Shown piece after piece: positions 34,654 to 44,657 of a DNA stretch of 64,000 nucleotides; the stretch's first letter is position 1; every line of letters begins with the position of its first letter. Location: positions 496,001 to 560,000 of the forward strand of contig NZ_CP045529.1 in assembly GCF_009429125.1 (NCBI RefSeq), read 5' to 3'. The notes below the pieces were generated by a model, which was not told the DNA's origin, searched no databases, and worked only from the letters and a program-made list of their open reading frames with translations. The position numbers and the translations under genes are program-made. This DNA is from Luteimicrobium xylanilyticum. Lineage in GTDB: Bacteria; Actinomycetota; Actinomycetes; Actinomycetales; Cellulomonadaceae.

Positions 34654-35445
34654 GTGCCACGGGAGCTCGTCGAGGTCGCGCCGGGGGTGCTCGTCGCCAC
34701 CAGCCGGACGATGACGACCACGTCGACCGTCGTCGTGCACGGCCGTGACGCGCTCCTCGTCGACCCGGCCTGGCACCCCGACGAGCTGGCCGCGCTCGCC
34801 GACGAGATCGACACCCGAGGACTCCACGTCGTCGCCGGGATCGCGACCCACGCCCACCACGACCACCTGCTCTGGCACCCGCGGTTCGGCGACGTCCCGC
34901 GCTGGGCCTCTCCCCGCACGGTCGAGCTCGTGCAGGCCCGGCGCGCCGCGCTCCAGGTCGCCGTGACCGACGGCGAAGGGTCCGCGGACGTCGGCAGCGA
35001 CCCCTGGACGTCCGAGCTGCTGGACCTCGTCGGAGAGGTGCGCTCGTTCCCCGTGCCGCCTGCCGGGCTGCCGGGGGAGCCGGAGCTCGTCGTGCACGAC
35101 GCCCACGCGCCCGGTCACGCGGCCGTCTGGCTCGGCGGCGCCCGGGTGCTGCTCGCCGGCGACATGCTGAGCGACGTCGAGCTGCCCCTCCCGTTCGAGC
35201 CCGACGACCTGCCCGCCTACCTCGCCGGGCTCGACCGCCTCGCCCCCTACGTGGCGCGAGCGCGCGTCGTCGTGCCGGGGCACGGGCGGCCGACGTCGGA
35301 CGGCGTGGCTCGGCTCGAGGCCGATCGTCGGTACCTCGACGCGCTGCTGTCCGGGCGGGACCCGGACGATCCGCGGCGCGCTCTGCCGGGGATGGCGGAG
35401 GCGCACGCGCGGGTCGCAGCACTCGCGGACGCGCTACGACGCTGA
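34654..35445 (+). CDS. Metallo-beta-lactamase-fold hydrolase
   Basis: 263 aa. The zinc motif THAHHDH is at residues 65-71. LVDPAWHPDEL precedes it. HAPGHAAVWLGGARVLLAGDMLSD holds the third His and Asp, and VVPGHGRPT supplies the last His. Glyoxalase II-like or lactonase-like activity is possible; the substrate cannot be predicted. A leaderless start at GTG 34654 is set by TAGGTT. It converges on recD. Confidence 0.88.
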   Translation: MPRELVEVAPGVLVATSRTMTTTSTVVVHGRDALLVDPAWHPDELAALADEIDTRGLHVVAGIATHAHHDHLLWHPRFGDVPRWASPRTVELVQARRAALQVAVTDGEGSADVGSDPWTSELLDLVGEVRSFPVPPAGLPGEPELVVHDAHAPGHAAVWLGGARVLLAGDMLSDVELPLPFEPDDLPAYLAGLDRLAPYVARARVVVPGHGRPTSDGVARLEADRRYLDALLSGRDPDDPRRALPGMAEAHARVAALADALRR

Positions 35446-35467
35446 CGGCGCCGCGGCGTCGTCAGCG
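35440..35467. terminator. Hairpin over the stops of the MBL hydrolase and recD
   Basis: CGCTGACG (35440-35447) pairs with CGTCAGCG (35460-35467), 8 bp with a 12-nt loop. The arms contain both stop codons of the convergent genes. Confidence 0.5.
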
Positions 35468-37393
35468 GGCGAAGCGCAGGCCGCTCGCCCGGCGGACGGG
35501 CCGCGACACCGCCGCTCGCACCGCGTCGGCCGTCCCGACGACGCGCACCAGCTCCTGCGCACGCGTGACCGCCGTGTAGAGGAGCTCACGGGTCAGCAGG
35601 GGCGAGTCGGCGCCGGGCAGCACCACCGAGACGTGCGTGAACTGGCTGCCCTGCGCCCGGTGCACCGTCATCGCGTGCACCGGCTCGACGGCGGGCAGAC
35701 GGTGCGGCCTGACGAGGCGCGGGCTCCCCGGCTCGCCGAACGCCACCACGACGCCACCCTCGCCGTCGTCGAGGACCACGCCGGTGTCGCCGTTCGAGAG
35801 GCCCGTCGTGCGGTCGTTGGTGGTCACCAGCACCGGTCGGCCGACCGGCCACGGACCCGTCTCGCGCAGCCCCGTCGCCTCCGCGACCCAGCCCTGCGCG
35901 AGCGCCGCCCACCGGACGACACCCGCCGGGCCGCGGCGGTGCGCGACGAGCAGACGGTGCGTGCCCAGCGCGGTGAGCGCGGCGGCGGCGTCGCCCGCCT
36001 GGGCGGCCGCGGTCACGGCGGAGCCGGCGGCGGCGACGTCGTCCCGGACCTGCGGCACATCGGTCTCACGGACCACGTCGTCCGCGAGCTCGACGAACTC
36101 CACGTGCGTCCCGCCCGCGCGCAGGAGCGCGAGCGCGTCGTCGGCGCGGCCCGCGTTGATCGCGTCGGCGAGCGCCCCGAGCTCCTCGCCGAACCGGTGC
36201 CGCACCACCAGCTCGACGACCGCCCCCGGGTGCGCCCCCGCCGCCGCCGCGTCCGGTCCGGTGTCGAGGTCGGCGAGCGTGTCGGGCACACGAGCCGCGC
36301 CGACGGGCGACGCGAGCCGGTCCACGAGGTCCCCCAGGACGGCGCCCACCTCGACCGACGCGAGCTGGTGACGGTCCCCGACGAGGACGAGCCGCGCGTC
36401 GGGCCGCAGCGCCTCGAGGACCCGCGCGAGCAGCGGCAGCGACACCATCGACGCCTCGTCCATGACGACGACGTCGTGCGGGAGCCGGTTCGTCCGGTCG
36501 TGGCGGAACCGCGTCCGGGAGCCGGGCCGCGACCCGAGGAGCCGGTGGATCGTCGTGGCGTGCACCGACCCGGCGCCCAGCCGGGCGAGCTCGGTGTCGA
36601 CGGCCTCCTGGAGGCGCGCGGCGGCCTTTCCGGTGGGTGCGCAGAACGCGACGCGCAGCGGGGCCGGAGTGCCGGCACCCGGCTGCGCGGCCGGCCCGTC
36701 GAGCACGTCCCGGAGGGTCGCGACGAGGCGCGCGACCGTCGTCGTCTTGCCCGTGCCGGGGCCGCCCGTGAGCACGGTGAGGCGGGACCGGGCGGCCGTG
36801 GCGGCGGCGAGCCGCTGCCGGTCGTCGGCCCCGCCCGGGAAGTACCGCGTGAGCGCGGCCTCGAGGGCGGGCTCGTCGACGGGGAGGGGCGACGCGAGCC
36901 GTTCCTCGACCGCGGCGCGGACGACCTGCTCGTCGCGCCAGTACCGGTCGAGGTAGAGCCGGTGGTCCACGAGGCGCACCGGCCGGTCGGGCGGGCCACC
37001 GACGCCGTCCGCGACCATCGGGCTGCGCCGCAGCGCGCTCTCCCACGCCGCGTCGTCGGGCCAGGGGAGGTCGACGAGCGCGGGGGCGTCGTCGTCGACG
37101 GCTCGGAAGCCCGCGGCGCTGCTCGTGCCGGCGTCGTCGGTGACGTCCTCGGCGACGAGCGTCCGCACGTCGCGCAGGTCCACGCACGCCGAGCCGGACC
37201 GCAGCGCCCGCACCGCGAGGGCCGCGGCCAGGTGCACGGTCTCGTCGGCCTCGCCCGTCAGTCGTCCGAGCCGCTCGGCGGTGCTGACGTCCGCGGACGT
37301 CAGCACGCCCGCCCGGGCGAACTCGCCGAGCAGCACACCCGCACGCCACGGCGCACGGGGGTCGCCGTCGATCTCGGCCGTGATCGCGCTCAT
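35462..37393 (-). CDS. recD: Exodeoxyribonuclease V alpha subunit
   Basis: 643 aa SF1B helicase, the fast 5'-3' motor of RecBCD. Walker A is TGGPGTGKTTT (residues 209-219), Walker B is MDEASMVSLPLLARVLEAL, and the late motif is VHRAQGSQFTHVSVVLPG followed by TAVTRAQELVRVVG. An N-terminal RecD-type helical domain covers ~1-150. ATG 37393 overlaps the recB stop by four bases (ATGA), the last gene of the recC-recB-recD operon. Confidence 0.95.
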   Translation of the reverse strand: MSAITAEIDGDPRAPWRAGVLLGEFARAGVLTSADVSTAERLGRLTGEADETVHLAAALAVRALRSGSACVDLRDVRTLVAEDVTDDAGTSSAAGFRAVDDDAPALVDLPWPDDAAWESALRRSPMVADGVGGPPDRPVRLVDHRLYLDRYWRDEQVVRAAVEERLASPLPVDEPALEAALTRYFPGGADDRQRLAAATAARSRLTVLTGGPGTGKTTTVARLVATLRDVLDGPAAQPGAGTPAPLRVAFCAPTGKAAARLQEAVDTELARLGAGSVHATTIHRLLGSRPGSRTRFRHDRTNRLPHDVVVMDEASMVSLPLLARVLEALRPDARLVLVGDRHQLASVEVGAVLGDLVDRLASPVGAARVPDTLADLDTGPDAAAAGAHPGAVVELVVRHRFGEELGALADAINAGRADDALALLRAGGTHVEFVELADDVVRETDVPQVRDDVAAAGSAVTAAAQAGDAAAALTALGTHRLLVAHRRGPAGVVRWAALAQGWVAEATGLRETGPWPVGRPVLVTTNDRTTGLSNGDTGVVLDDGEGGVVVAFGEPGSPRLVRPHRLPAVEPVHAMTVHRAQGSQFTHVSVVLPGADSPLLTRELLYTAVTRAQELVRVVGTADAVRAAVSRPVRRASGLRFAR

Positions 37394-40300
37394 GACCGTC
37401 CTCCGTCCAGCAGCGCCGACAGTGCGACGACGAGCGACGTCGGCGGTCGCCACGACAGCACCCCGCACGGCCAGCCGTCCACCACGGGAGTCTCCGGCCC
37501 GCACATGCCGCGCACGTACAGGTACACGCCGCCCCCGAGGTTCCGGTCGGGGTCGTAGCCGGGGAGCCGCCAGCGCAGGTACCGGTGCAGCGCGACCGTG
37601 TAGAGCAGGAGCTGCAGCGGGTAGTGGGAGTCGATCATCCCCGCGACCAGCGCGTCGGGCCGGTAGTGCCACGCCGTGACGGGTTCGTCGGGCGGCGCGA
37701 GCCGGTTCGTCTTGTAGTCGACGACGACGTACCGGCAGTCTGCGGGGTGCGTCGCCGCAGGTGTGGGTCCGGTGGGGGCGCCGGTGGCCGGTGGCTCGGC
37801 GGCGACACGCAGGACGGCGTCGATGCTGCCCGTGAGGTAGCCGCGCGCCTCCTCGGTGCCGAGCTCGTCGAGGCGCTCGGCGTAGGGCGCGAACACGTCG
37901 TCCGGGTCGAGGTGGGTGCGCAGCAGGTCGGCGACGTCGCGGAGCCGCGGCGCGCGCGCACCGGCGCCGTCGCCCGGACCACCGAGGTCGCCGCCCGCGA
38001 GCGGCAGCTCGAAGTCGAGCTCGGCGAGCCGGTCGGCCGGTGCGAGGTCCGCGAGGGTCCGTCCGCCCAGCAGCGGACCGCACGGCGTGTGCAGCACGGG
38101 CAGCAGGGCCTCGGCGAGCCGCGTGGGCTGGACGCCGATCCCCGGCGCGAGGCCGGTCTCCTCGCAGCGCGCGCGGACCTCGGCGAGCAGGTCGGCGGCG
38201 GTCGTGTCGGTGTGCTCGAGGACGGCGTGGACGAGCGTGCCGAACGCCGTCCCGCCGGGCAGGTCCGTGAGCGGGGAGGCCACGGAGCGCAGAGCCTCCT
38301 CGGCCTCGTCACGGGGCTCCGGCAGCGCCACGCCGAGCCCCTCGACAGCCTCGGTCGGCTCGTCGGGCTCGTCGGTGATGCCGGGGTTCTCGGGCTCGTC
38401 CGCGACCCCTGCCGACGCACGGGCGCCGGAGTCCGCTGACGACGCGGGACCGGCGTCGTGCGCGGCGGCGGTGAGCCCCGAGTACGAGGTGCGCCGCCAC
38501 GCGGTGTCGACGGTACGGCCCAGGCGACCCACCTCGAGGTCGGGGCGATCGCTCGGAGGCGGTGCCCAGCGCGGCGCCTGAGGTCGCGCGTCGACGGTCT
38601 CGTGCTGGATGGTGCCGCCGCTCTCCGTGGCGAGGGCATCGAACGCCCGCTGGGCGTCCGCGTCGGAGGGCACGGGCGCCGTGTCCTTCAGGCTCCTGTC
38701 GAGGTCGCGTTCGGCGAGCACCAGCCGCCCGACGGCACCGGCACCCGAGACCGTGCTCGGCGCCCACCACAGGACGACCTGGCTCGACGCGCGGGTCAGC
38801 GCGACGTACGCGAGCCGCAGGTCCTCGCCGGCCTCCTCGGCGCGGTGCCGGCGCAGGGCCTCGTCGTAGCCCGGGCTCCGGGGGCCGCCCACGTGCAGGC
38901 GCCGCGTGCCGTCGTCGTCGTGGAAGTGGAGGACGGCGGGGTCGCGCGGGACGAACCGGTCCCACCCGAACGGCACGAGCACGACCGGGTACTCGAGACC
39001 CTTCGCGGCGTGCACCGTCACGACCTGCACGGCGGCCGCATCGGTCTCGAGCCGGCGGCTGCGTTCCTCCGCGTAGTCCGACGACGCGTCGTCGATGCGG
39101 CCGCGCAGCCACTCGACGAGCGCCGCCGCGCCGAGACCGGCGTCGCGCGCCGCGGCGTGCAGGACCTCCGCGACGTGCCGCACGTCCGTGAGCGTGCGCT
39201 CGCCGTCGACCCGGCGCAGGAGCCGCTCGTGGAGGCCGTGCGCCGTCGTCGCCTCGACGAGGGCCGCGACGCCCTGCTCGTCGAGCACGTGCGACCACGC
39301 CCGCAGGAGGTCGGCGAGGTCCTCACGAGCCGCGTCGTCGGCCGCGGCCAGCCGGTCCGCGTCCCACCCGACGAAGGGCGTGAGGGCCACGGCCGCGACC
39401 TTCGCCGCGTCGCCCGTGCTCGCGAGCGCGCTCAGCAGCACGAGCCAGTCGCGGGCCGCGGGCGACCCGAAGACGCTCGACAGGCCCGAGATCACCGCGG
39501 GCACCCCGGCGCCCGTCAGCGCCTCACGCACGGCCAGTGCCTGGCCGTTGGTGCGAACCAGCACGGCCACGTCGCCCGGGACGGTCGGGCGCCAGCCCGT
39601 TCCGGAGGGATCGCCGGGCTCGGCGGAGCGGAGGCGCGCCGTCTCCAGCGTCCGCACGACCTGCGTCGCCACGTCGGCGACGACCAGCTCACGGACCCCG
39701 TCGACGCGCGGCGCCTTCCCGCCGCCGGGCTGGGCGCCGACGGCTGTCCGGGTGACCCGCCGCACCACCACGGGTGCACCGCCGTCCAGCCGGCGGCCCT
39801 GCCGGGCCGCGTCCACGGGGTGCACGACGATGCGCGGGTCGCCGAGCGCGGCGCCCCCGAACAGGTGCGACAGCCCCTCGAGCACCGGCGCGTCGGTGCG
39901 CCAGTTCCGTCCGAGGGTCGACGCGGCCGCGTCGGCGCGCGCCGCGAGGTACGTGTGCACGTCGGCGCCGCGGAACGCGTAGATCGCCTGCTTCGGGTCG
40001 CCGACGAGGACGAGCGCGCCGACCTCCTCGGGGCGCTCGTGGAACGCGGCGCGCAGGATCTCCCACTGGACCGGGTCCGTGTCCTGGAACTCGTCGACGA
40101 GCACGATCCGGTACCGGTCGCGCACGCGATCGACGGCTGCCGCGCCGGAGACCGGGTCGGTGAGCGCGTCGCGCAGGAGGACGAGCAGGTCGTCGTAGTC
40201 GAGCAGGTGCGCGACCCGCTTGCGCCGGTCGAGCTCCCTCCGCGCGGCCCCGGCGATACCGAACCGGTCGGCGGCCGCGCTGCCGGGCGGGGCGTCGTCG

Positions 40301-40941
40301 GGCGCGAGGACGGCCGCGTGGTCCGAGATCGCGTTCCGGACGACGGCGCGCGCGTCCTTCACGGTGAGCGCGGCCTGGTCCGTGCCCGCGTACTTGCGCA
40401 CGTACAGGTCGTCGACGACCTCGGCCTCGAGGTCCGCGACGTCCGGCAGCAGCGGCGTCCCGGGTTCGACGACGCCGCCCGACGTCGACGTCCCCAGGGC
40501 GGCGAGCATCTGCTGGCAGAACCCGTGCGTCGTGGTGATGGTGGCCGCGTCGACCTGGGTGAGCGCGACCGCGAGCCGGTCCCGGCGGCGTGCGAGCTCG
40601 TCGTCGTCGACGTCGGCGAGCAGCCGCACGACGGGGTCCTCGCTCGTGCGCGCGCCGGGCCCCCGCAGGGCCCGCTCGGTCGTGACGAGCCGTTCGCGCA
40701 CCCGGTCCCGCAGCTCGCTCGTCGCCATCCGGCCGAACGTCACCACGAGGAGCTGCGGGAGCTCCGCGAGGCCCTCCGCGACGTACCGGGTGACCAGCGC
40801 CGCGATGGTGAAGGTCTTGCCCGTCCCCGCGCTGGCCTCCAGGACCGTCGTGCCCTGGGGCAACGGTCCGCAGACGTCGAAGACGTCCGGGACGTCCACG
40901 GCGCCCAGCCCGGTGGTCGGGTCCGTCGTGCCCGCGCTCAT
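37390..40941 (-). CDS. recB: Exodeoxyribonuclease V beta subunit
   Basis: 1183 aa, the UvrD-type 3'-5' helicase plus nuclease of RecBCD. Walker A is ASAGTGKT (residues 36-43), motif Ia QLLVVTFGRMATSELRDRVRERL, Walker B VDEFQDTDPVQWEIL, then VHAAKGLEYPVVLVPF and LAYVALTRASSQVVLWW. The C-terminal nuclease has GTLVHAVLEH, GSIDAVLRV and the catalytic VVDYKTNRL. GGAGGGG lies before ATG 40941, which overlaps the recC stop by four bases. A sizeable unstructured stretch lies before the nuclease. Confidence 0.96.
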   Translation of the reverse strand: MSAGTTDPTTGLGAVDVPDVFDVCGPLPQGTTVLEASAGTGKTFTIAALVTRYVAEGLAELPQLLVVTFGRMATSELRDRVRERLVTTERALRGPGARTSEDPVVRLLADVDDDELARRRDRLAVALTQVDAATITTTHGFCQQMLAALGTSTSGGVVEPGTPLLPDVADLEAEVVDDLYVRKYAGTDQAALTVKDARAVVRNAISDHAAVLAPDDAPPGSAAADRFGIAGAARRELDRRKRVAHLLDYDDLLVLLRDALTDPVSGAAAVDRVRDRYRIVLVDEFQDTDPVQWEILRAAFHERPEEVGALVLVGDPKQAIYAFRGADVHTYLAARADAAASTLGRNWRTDAPVLEGLSHLFGGAALGDPRIVVHPVDAARQGRRLDGGAPVVVRRVTRTAVGAQPGGGKAPRVDGVRELVVADVATQVVRTLETARLRSAEPGDPSGTGWRPTVPGDVAVLVRTNGQALAVREALTGAGVPAVISGLSSVFGSPAARDWLVLLSALASTGDAAKVAAVALTPFVGWDADRLAAADDAAREDLADLLRAWSHVLDEQGVAALVEATTAHGLHERLLRRVDGERTLTDVRHVAEVLHAAARDAGLGAAALVEWLRGRIDDASSDYAEERSRRLETDAAAVQVVTVHAAKGLEYPVVLVPFGWDRFVPRDPAVLHFHDDDGTRRLHVGGPRSPGYDEALRRHRAEEAGEDLRLAYVALTRASSQVVLWWAPSTVSGAGAVGRLVLAERDLDRSLKDTAPVPSDADAQRAFDALATESGGTIQHETVDARPQAPRWAPPPSDRPDLEVGRLGRTVDTAWRRTSYSGLTAAAHDAGPASSADSGARASAGVADEPENPGITDEPDEPTEAVEGLGVALPEPRDEAEEALRSVASPLTDLPGGTAFGTLVHAVLEHTDTTAADLLAEVRARCEETGLAPGIGVQPTRLAEALLPVLHTPCGPLLGGRTLADLAPADRLAELDFELPLAGGDLGGPGDGAGARAPRLRDVADLLRTHLDPDDVFAPYAERLDELGTEEARGYLTGSIDAVLRVAAEPPATGAPTGPTPAATHPADCRYVVVDYKTNRLAPPDEPVTAWHYRPDALVAGMIDSHYPLQLLLYTVALHRYLRWRLPGYDPDRNLGGGVYLYVRGMCGPETPVVDGWPCGVLSWRPPTSLVVALSALLDGGRS

Positions 40942-43900
40942 GCGGACCCCTCCGCCCTCTCGTGCGCCAGCAACGGGTCCCACACGGCGCGCGCGAGCAC
41001 CCCGAACCGGGTCGGCTCGCCGGGGACGAGGCCGCGCTCGTCGTCGGACGGGAGCCCCGCGACCGCGGACAGGCGCCAGCCGTCACCCCACGCGAGCGCC
41101 TCGAACGCGTCAGGTCCACGGAACCGCCGGTCGGCGACCATGCGGTCGTCGAGGTCGCGCAGGATCACCCCCGGCTCCTCGCCGTCGGCGCGCCGGCTCG
41201 CGTACCGCTCGGCCTGGTCGACGGGCAGCGGCAGGGGCTCACGGAGCGCGAGGTCGCGCACCGCGACGAGCCCCGCGAGCAGCTCGCGGGCCTCGTCGCG
41301 GCTGGGGGCGACCAGCCGCCGAGCGACCGCGGACGGACGGCGCCCCTGACCGCGGCCGATCGTGACGGCGGACGTCACGGGCGCGCCGCCCGCCACCAGC
41401 GCGAGGAGCTGCACCCAGGCACGCAGCCGGTGCTTGGCGGCGAGGCGCGAGTACAGCGCCCGCACGACCGTCCCGCTGTGCCCCGCATGCTCGCCGCCCC
41501 GCCGGATGCCCGGCACGGTCCCGGTGACGGTCCGTCCGTCCGGCAGCGACACGGTGACGTCGAGCGTCGCTGCCGGGACCCGTACGAAGGGCGCTGACTC
41601 GGCGGCGACCGCAGCCACGTTGTCCGTGATGCCCTGCAGCGCCGCCGAGCCGAGCCGCCCCGGGGGCATCCGTCCGCGCAGCCGCTCGGCGCTCGCGGCG
41701 ACGTCGAGGTCACCGCCGTCGAGGACGGCCGCGAGGATGCGGTCGCCCGCGGCCCACCCGTCGAGGCTGTCGAGCTCGAGCGGCAGCCGGTCCTCGAGGT
41801 CGTCCTCGTCGCGGGGCAACGACACGCCCAGCCGCCCGCGGACGAAGGCCTTCGCCGGGTGCTCGAGCGTCGGGACGAGGCCGGTCGTGCCCTCGAGGCC
41901 CACCGTCGCGTCGTCGTCGAGGACCGGAGACAAGGGCGAGTCGAGGAGCGGCCGCCGGCCGACCCGTTCACGGCGACCCACGAAGGCTGCGCGCCGCTCC
42001 AGGTCGTCGAAGCTGAACGGCCCGCGGCGCCCCAGCGCGCCCGGCACGAAGTTCCGCTCGTCGACGGTCTGCAGCGGGTGGTGCACGACGAGCGCCGCGC
42101 GCGCGTCGCGCGGCGCACCGCCCGGGCCCCCGGGAAAGACGACGCACTCGTCGACCGAGTCGAGGAGCTCGCCCACCGGGACGGCCGGCGGCAGCGGGCG
42201 GCCGGTCCGCTCGTCGGCACCCGAGTGGACGACGACGAGGTGGTCGGTCGCGGCGAGGACGGCGTCGAGGAAGAGCTGGCGGTCCTCGGACCTGCGGTCA
42301 CGCTCGCCGACGAGAGGGTCACGGGCGAGCGCGTCGTCGCCGCTCACGGCGCCGACCCGCGGGAACGCGGTGTCGTCGAGACCCAGCAGGCACACGACGC
42401 GGTGCGGGACGGCGCGCATCGGCTCGAGCGAGCACACCGTGAGCGCACCCGTACGGAACCCGGCCCGCGTGGGACGACCGGCGAGCCGCCGCTCGAGCAG
42501 CGCGACGACGTCGGGCAGGCGCAGGAGCGCCCCGCCGTCCGGCGACGCCGCGGTGCTCGCCGCAGCGCGCGCGTCGGCCAGGACGCCGCGCGCCTCGACC
42601 CGCTGCCACTGATCTGCGGGAGCCGTGTCGGCGAGCAGGACGAGCGCCCGGTCCAGCGTGTCGAACCACGCCGTCGCCGGCCGGGTGCCCTCGAGCTCCG
42701 CCAGCAGGCCCGTGAGGCGGTCGACGAGCTCCGCGAACCGGCCCGCGAGGTCGACCTCCGTGCTGCCGACATCGTCGAGCGGGAGCGTCGCGTCGAGGTG
42801 GCGGTAGTCGTCGTCGGACATGGCGACGCCCAGCAGCAGCCGGTCCATGGCCGCGGCCCAGGTCCCCTGCCCGACCCGCACCCCGAACCGGCTGCGCCGG
42901 GCCGCGTCCTCGCCCCACCGCACCCCGGACGCGAGCGTCCACGCCCGGAGCCGCTCGAGGGCGTCGTCGTCGAACCCGAACCGGCGGCGCACCGCCTCGA
43001 GACCCGCGAGATCCACGACCGCCGACGCCGTCACGCGCGACCCTGCGAGCGTCAGCAGGTCGGAGACGACGCGCAGCATCGGGTTGGTGCGCGCCGGCGC
43101 CCGGTCCGCGATCCGGACACGCAGGGTGCGGCCCGGGTGCGGGTCGGCGTCGTCGGTCGTGTCCCGGTCGAACGTGGCTCCGAACGTCGCGTTGACCAGC
43201 GGCGCGAACGCCTCGACGTCCGGGCACAGCACGACGACGTCGCGCGGCTGGAGCGTCGGGTCGTCGGCCAGCAGCCCGACGACGGCCTCGCGGAGCACCT
43301 CCACCTGCCGGGACCGGCCGTGGCACGCGTGCACCTGGATGGTCCGGTCGTCGTCGGGGGCGACGAGCCGTGACCCAGGATCAGGGCGCTCGTCCGCCCG
43401 GAGCGACGCCTGGAGAGCCCCGAGGACCGTCTCCGGGGGCGTCGGCGCTGGGTGGTGCCTCGCCTCGACCCCGCGGGCGGCCAGGCGCAGGCTCAGCTCG
43501 GTCGCGTCGCGGCCCAGCGAGCCGAGCAGCGGGTGCCGCGCGGAGACCGCGACGTCCGCGCGGCGCGGCGCCGGGCGTGCCCCGCCGGGCCCGTCGCCGT
43601 CGACGCCGCCGGTCGCGCGACGCCACAGCGCGGGCGAGGGATGGGGGAGCCACAGGTGCACCTCGCGATGCGCACCGAGGGCGTCGAGGACGTCGAGCTC
43701 CGACTCCGGAAGACGGGTGGGCCCGAACACGGACAGCCGGGCCGGCAGGTCCACGGCGTCCGGGTCGTCGCGGAGCACGGCCGTCGCCGAGGCCAGCCGT
43801 TCGGCCGGGCTGGGCACTCCCGCGGCCTCGCGCACCGCGCGCCACAGCGGCGGCTGCCACGCCAGGTCCGGTGGGAGCGGCCCGCCCGCGCCGTCGTCGT

Positions 43901-44474
43901 CGGTCCCGTCGGCCCACGACGTCACCAGCGACGGCCGCTGCGAGCCGTACGCCGCGAACAGGGCCGCGACACGCTGGGCAAGACGCATGCGCCGGGCCTC
44001 GCGGACGCCGTCGGACGCCGCCTGACCCGGCGGGTCCGTGAGGAAGCGGGCCAGCGGCGCGGCCCAGGCCTCGCCGGCCGCGACCGCGGCGTCGACCACC
44101 CGCAGCACGTGCCACGCGAGGCGCTCGCGGTCCCACGGGTCGGCGTCGGGGTCGATGCCGCTCGCGGTCGCCACGACCCGGTGCAGCACGCGCGACGGCG
44201 AGTCGAAGACGACGTTCGCGCAGACGCCCGCCTCGCCGCCCACCCCGATCCCGAGCGCCCCCAGCCGGTGCGACAGCCGCTGCGCGACCCACCGCTCGAC
44301 GCCTCGCGTCGGGACGGCCACGACCTCGGCGGCGAACGGGTCGGCCGGCGGGTCCGCCGCGAGCACCGCGGCCAGCTCCCCGACGAGCACGTCCGCACGC
44401 TCCGACGTATGGACGAACAGACGACCCGTACGCGGCACCTCGAAGAGAGCCGGGGGCTGCGCCGTCGTCGTCAT
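40938..44474 (-). CDS. recC: Exodeoxyribonuclease V gamma subunit
   Basis: 1178 aa, the Chi-recognition and scaffolding subunit, first gene of the operon. N-terminal LFVHTSERADVLVGELAAVLA is followed by PTRGVERWVAQRLSHRLG. Helicase-like motifs are degenerate as expected (CPDVEAFAPLVNATFG, CLLGLDDTAFPR). TACGGT lies 7 nt before ATG 44474, so the recCBD operon likely starts with a leaderless mRNA. The same gene order occurs in mycobacteria and many actinobacteria, which otherwise often rely on AdnAB. Confidence 0.94.
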   Translation of the reverse strand: MTTTAQPPALFEVPRTGRLFVHTSERADVLVGELAAVLAADPPADPFAAEVVAVPTRGVERWVAQRLSHRLGALGIGVGGEAGVCANVVFDSPSRVLHRVVATASGIDPDADPWDRERLAWHVLRVVDAAVAAGEAWAAPLARFLTDPPGQAASDGVREARRMRLAQRVAALFAAYGSQRPSLVTSWADGTDDDGAGGPLPPDLAWQPPLWRAVREAAGVPSPAERLASATAVLRDDPDAVDLPARLSVFGPTRLPESELDVLDALGAHREVHLWLPHPSPALWRRATGGVDGDGPGGARPAPRRADVAVSARHPLLGSLGRDATELSLRLAARGVEARHHPAPTPPETVLGALQASLRADERPDPGSRLVAPDDDRTIQVHACHGRSRQVEVLREAVVGLLADDPTLQPRDVVVLCPDVEAFAPLVNATFGATFDRDTTDDADPHPGRTLRVRIADRAPARTNPMLRVVSDLLTLAGSRVTASAVVDLAGLEAVRRRFGFDDDALERLRAWTLASGVRWGEDAARRSRFGVRVGQGTWAAAMDRLLLGVAMSDDDYRHLDATLPLDDVGSTEVDLAGRFAELVDRLTGLLAELEGTRPATAWFDTLDRALVLLADTAPADQWQRVEARGVLADARAAASTAASPDGGALLRLPDVVALLERRLAGRPTRAGFRTGALTVCSLEPMRAVPHRVVCLLGLDDTAFPRVGAVSGDDALARDPLVGERDRRSEDRQLFLDAVLAATDHLVVVHSGADERTGRPLPPAVPVGELLDSVDECVVFPGGPGGAPRDARAALVVHHPLQTVDERNFVPGALGRRGPFSFDDLERRAAFVGRRERVGRRPLLDSPLSPVLDDDATVGLEGTTGLVPTLEHPAKAFVRGRLGVSLPRDEDDLEDRLPLELDSLDGWAAGDRILAAVLDGGDLDVAASAERLRGRMPPGRLGSAALQGITDNVAAVAAESAPFVRVPAATLDVTVSLPDGRTVTGTVPGIRRGGEHAGHSGTVVRALYSRLAAKHRLRAWVQLLALVAGGAPVTSAVTIGRGQGRRPSAVARRLVAPSRDEARELLAGLVAVRDLALREPLPLPVDQAERYASRRADGEEPGVILRDLDDRMVADRRFRGPDAFEALAWGDGWRLSAVAGLPSDDERGLVPGEPTRFGVLARAVWDPLLAHERAEGSA

Positions 44475-44657
44475 GTCCCGGACCGTAGCAGCGACCGCCG
44501 ACGTGTGGACGCCGGACCCGGCCACGATCCCGCGCCTGTGCACAGCCCCCGGGTTCGGCGGCCTGCGGGTGGTCGTGGCGGCCGCCGGCGCCACGGATGG
44601 CGAGAGAGCCTGGGGATACCCACCAGGAGCAGTCGCTGGACCCGTAGTGTCCCCTCC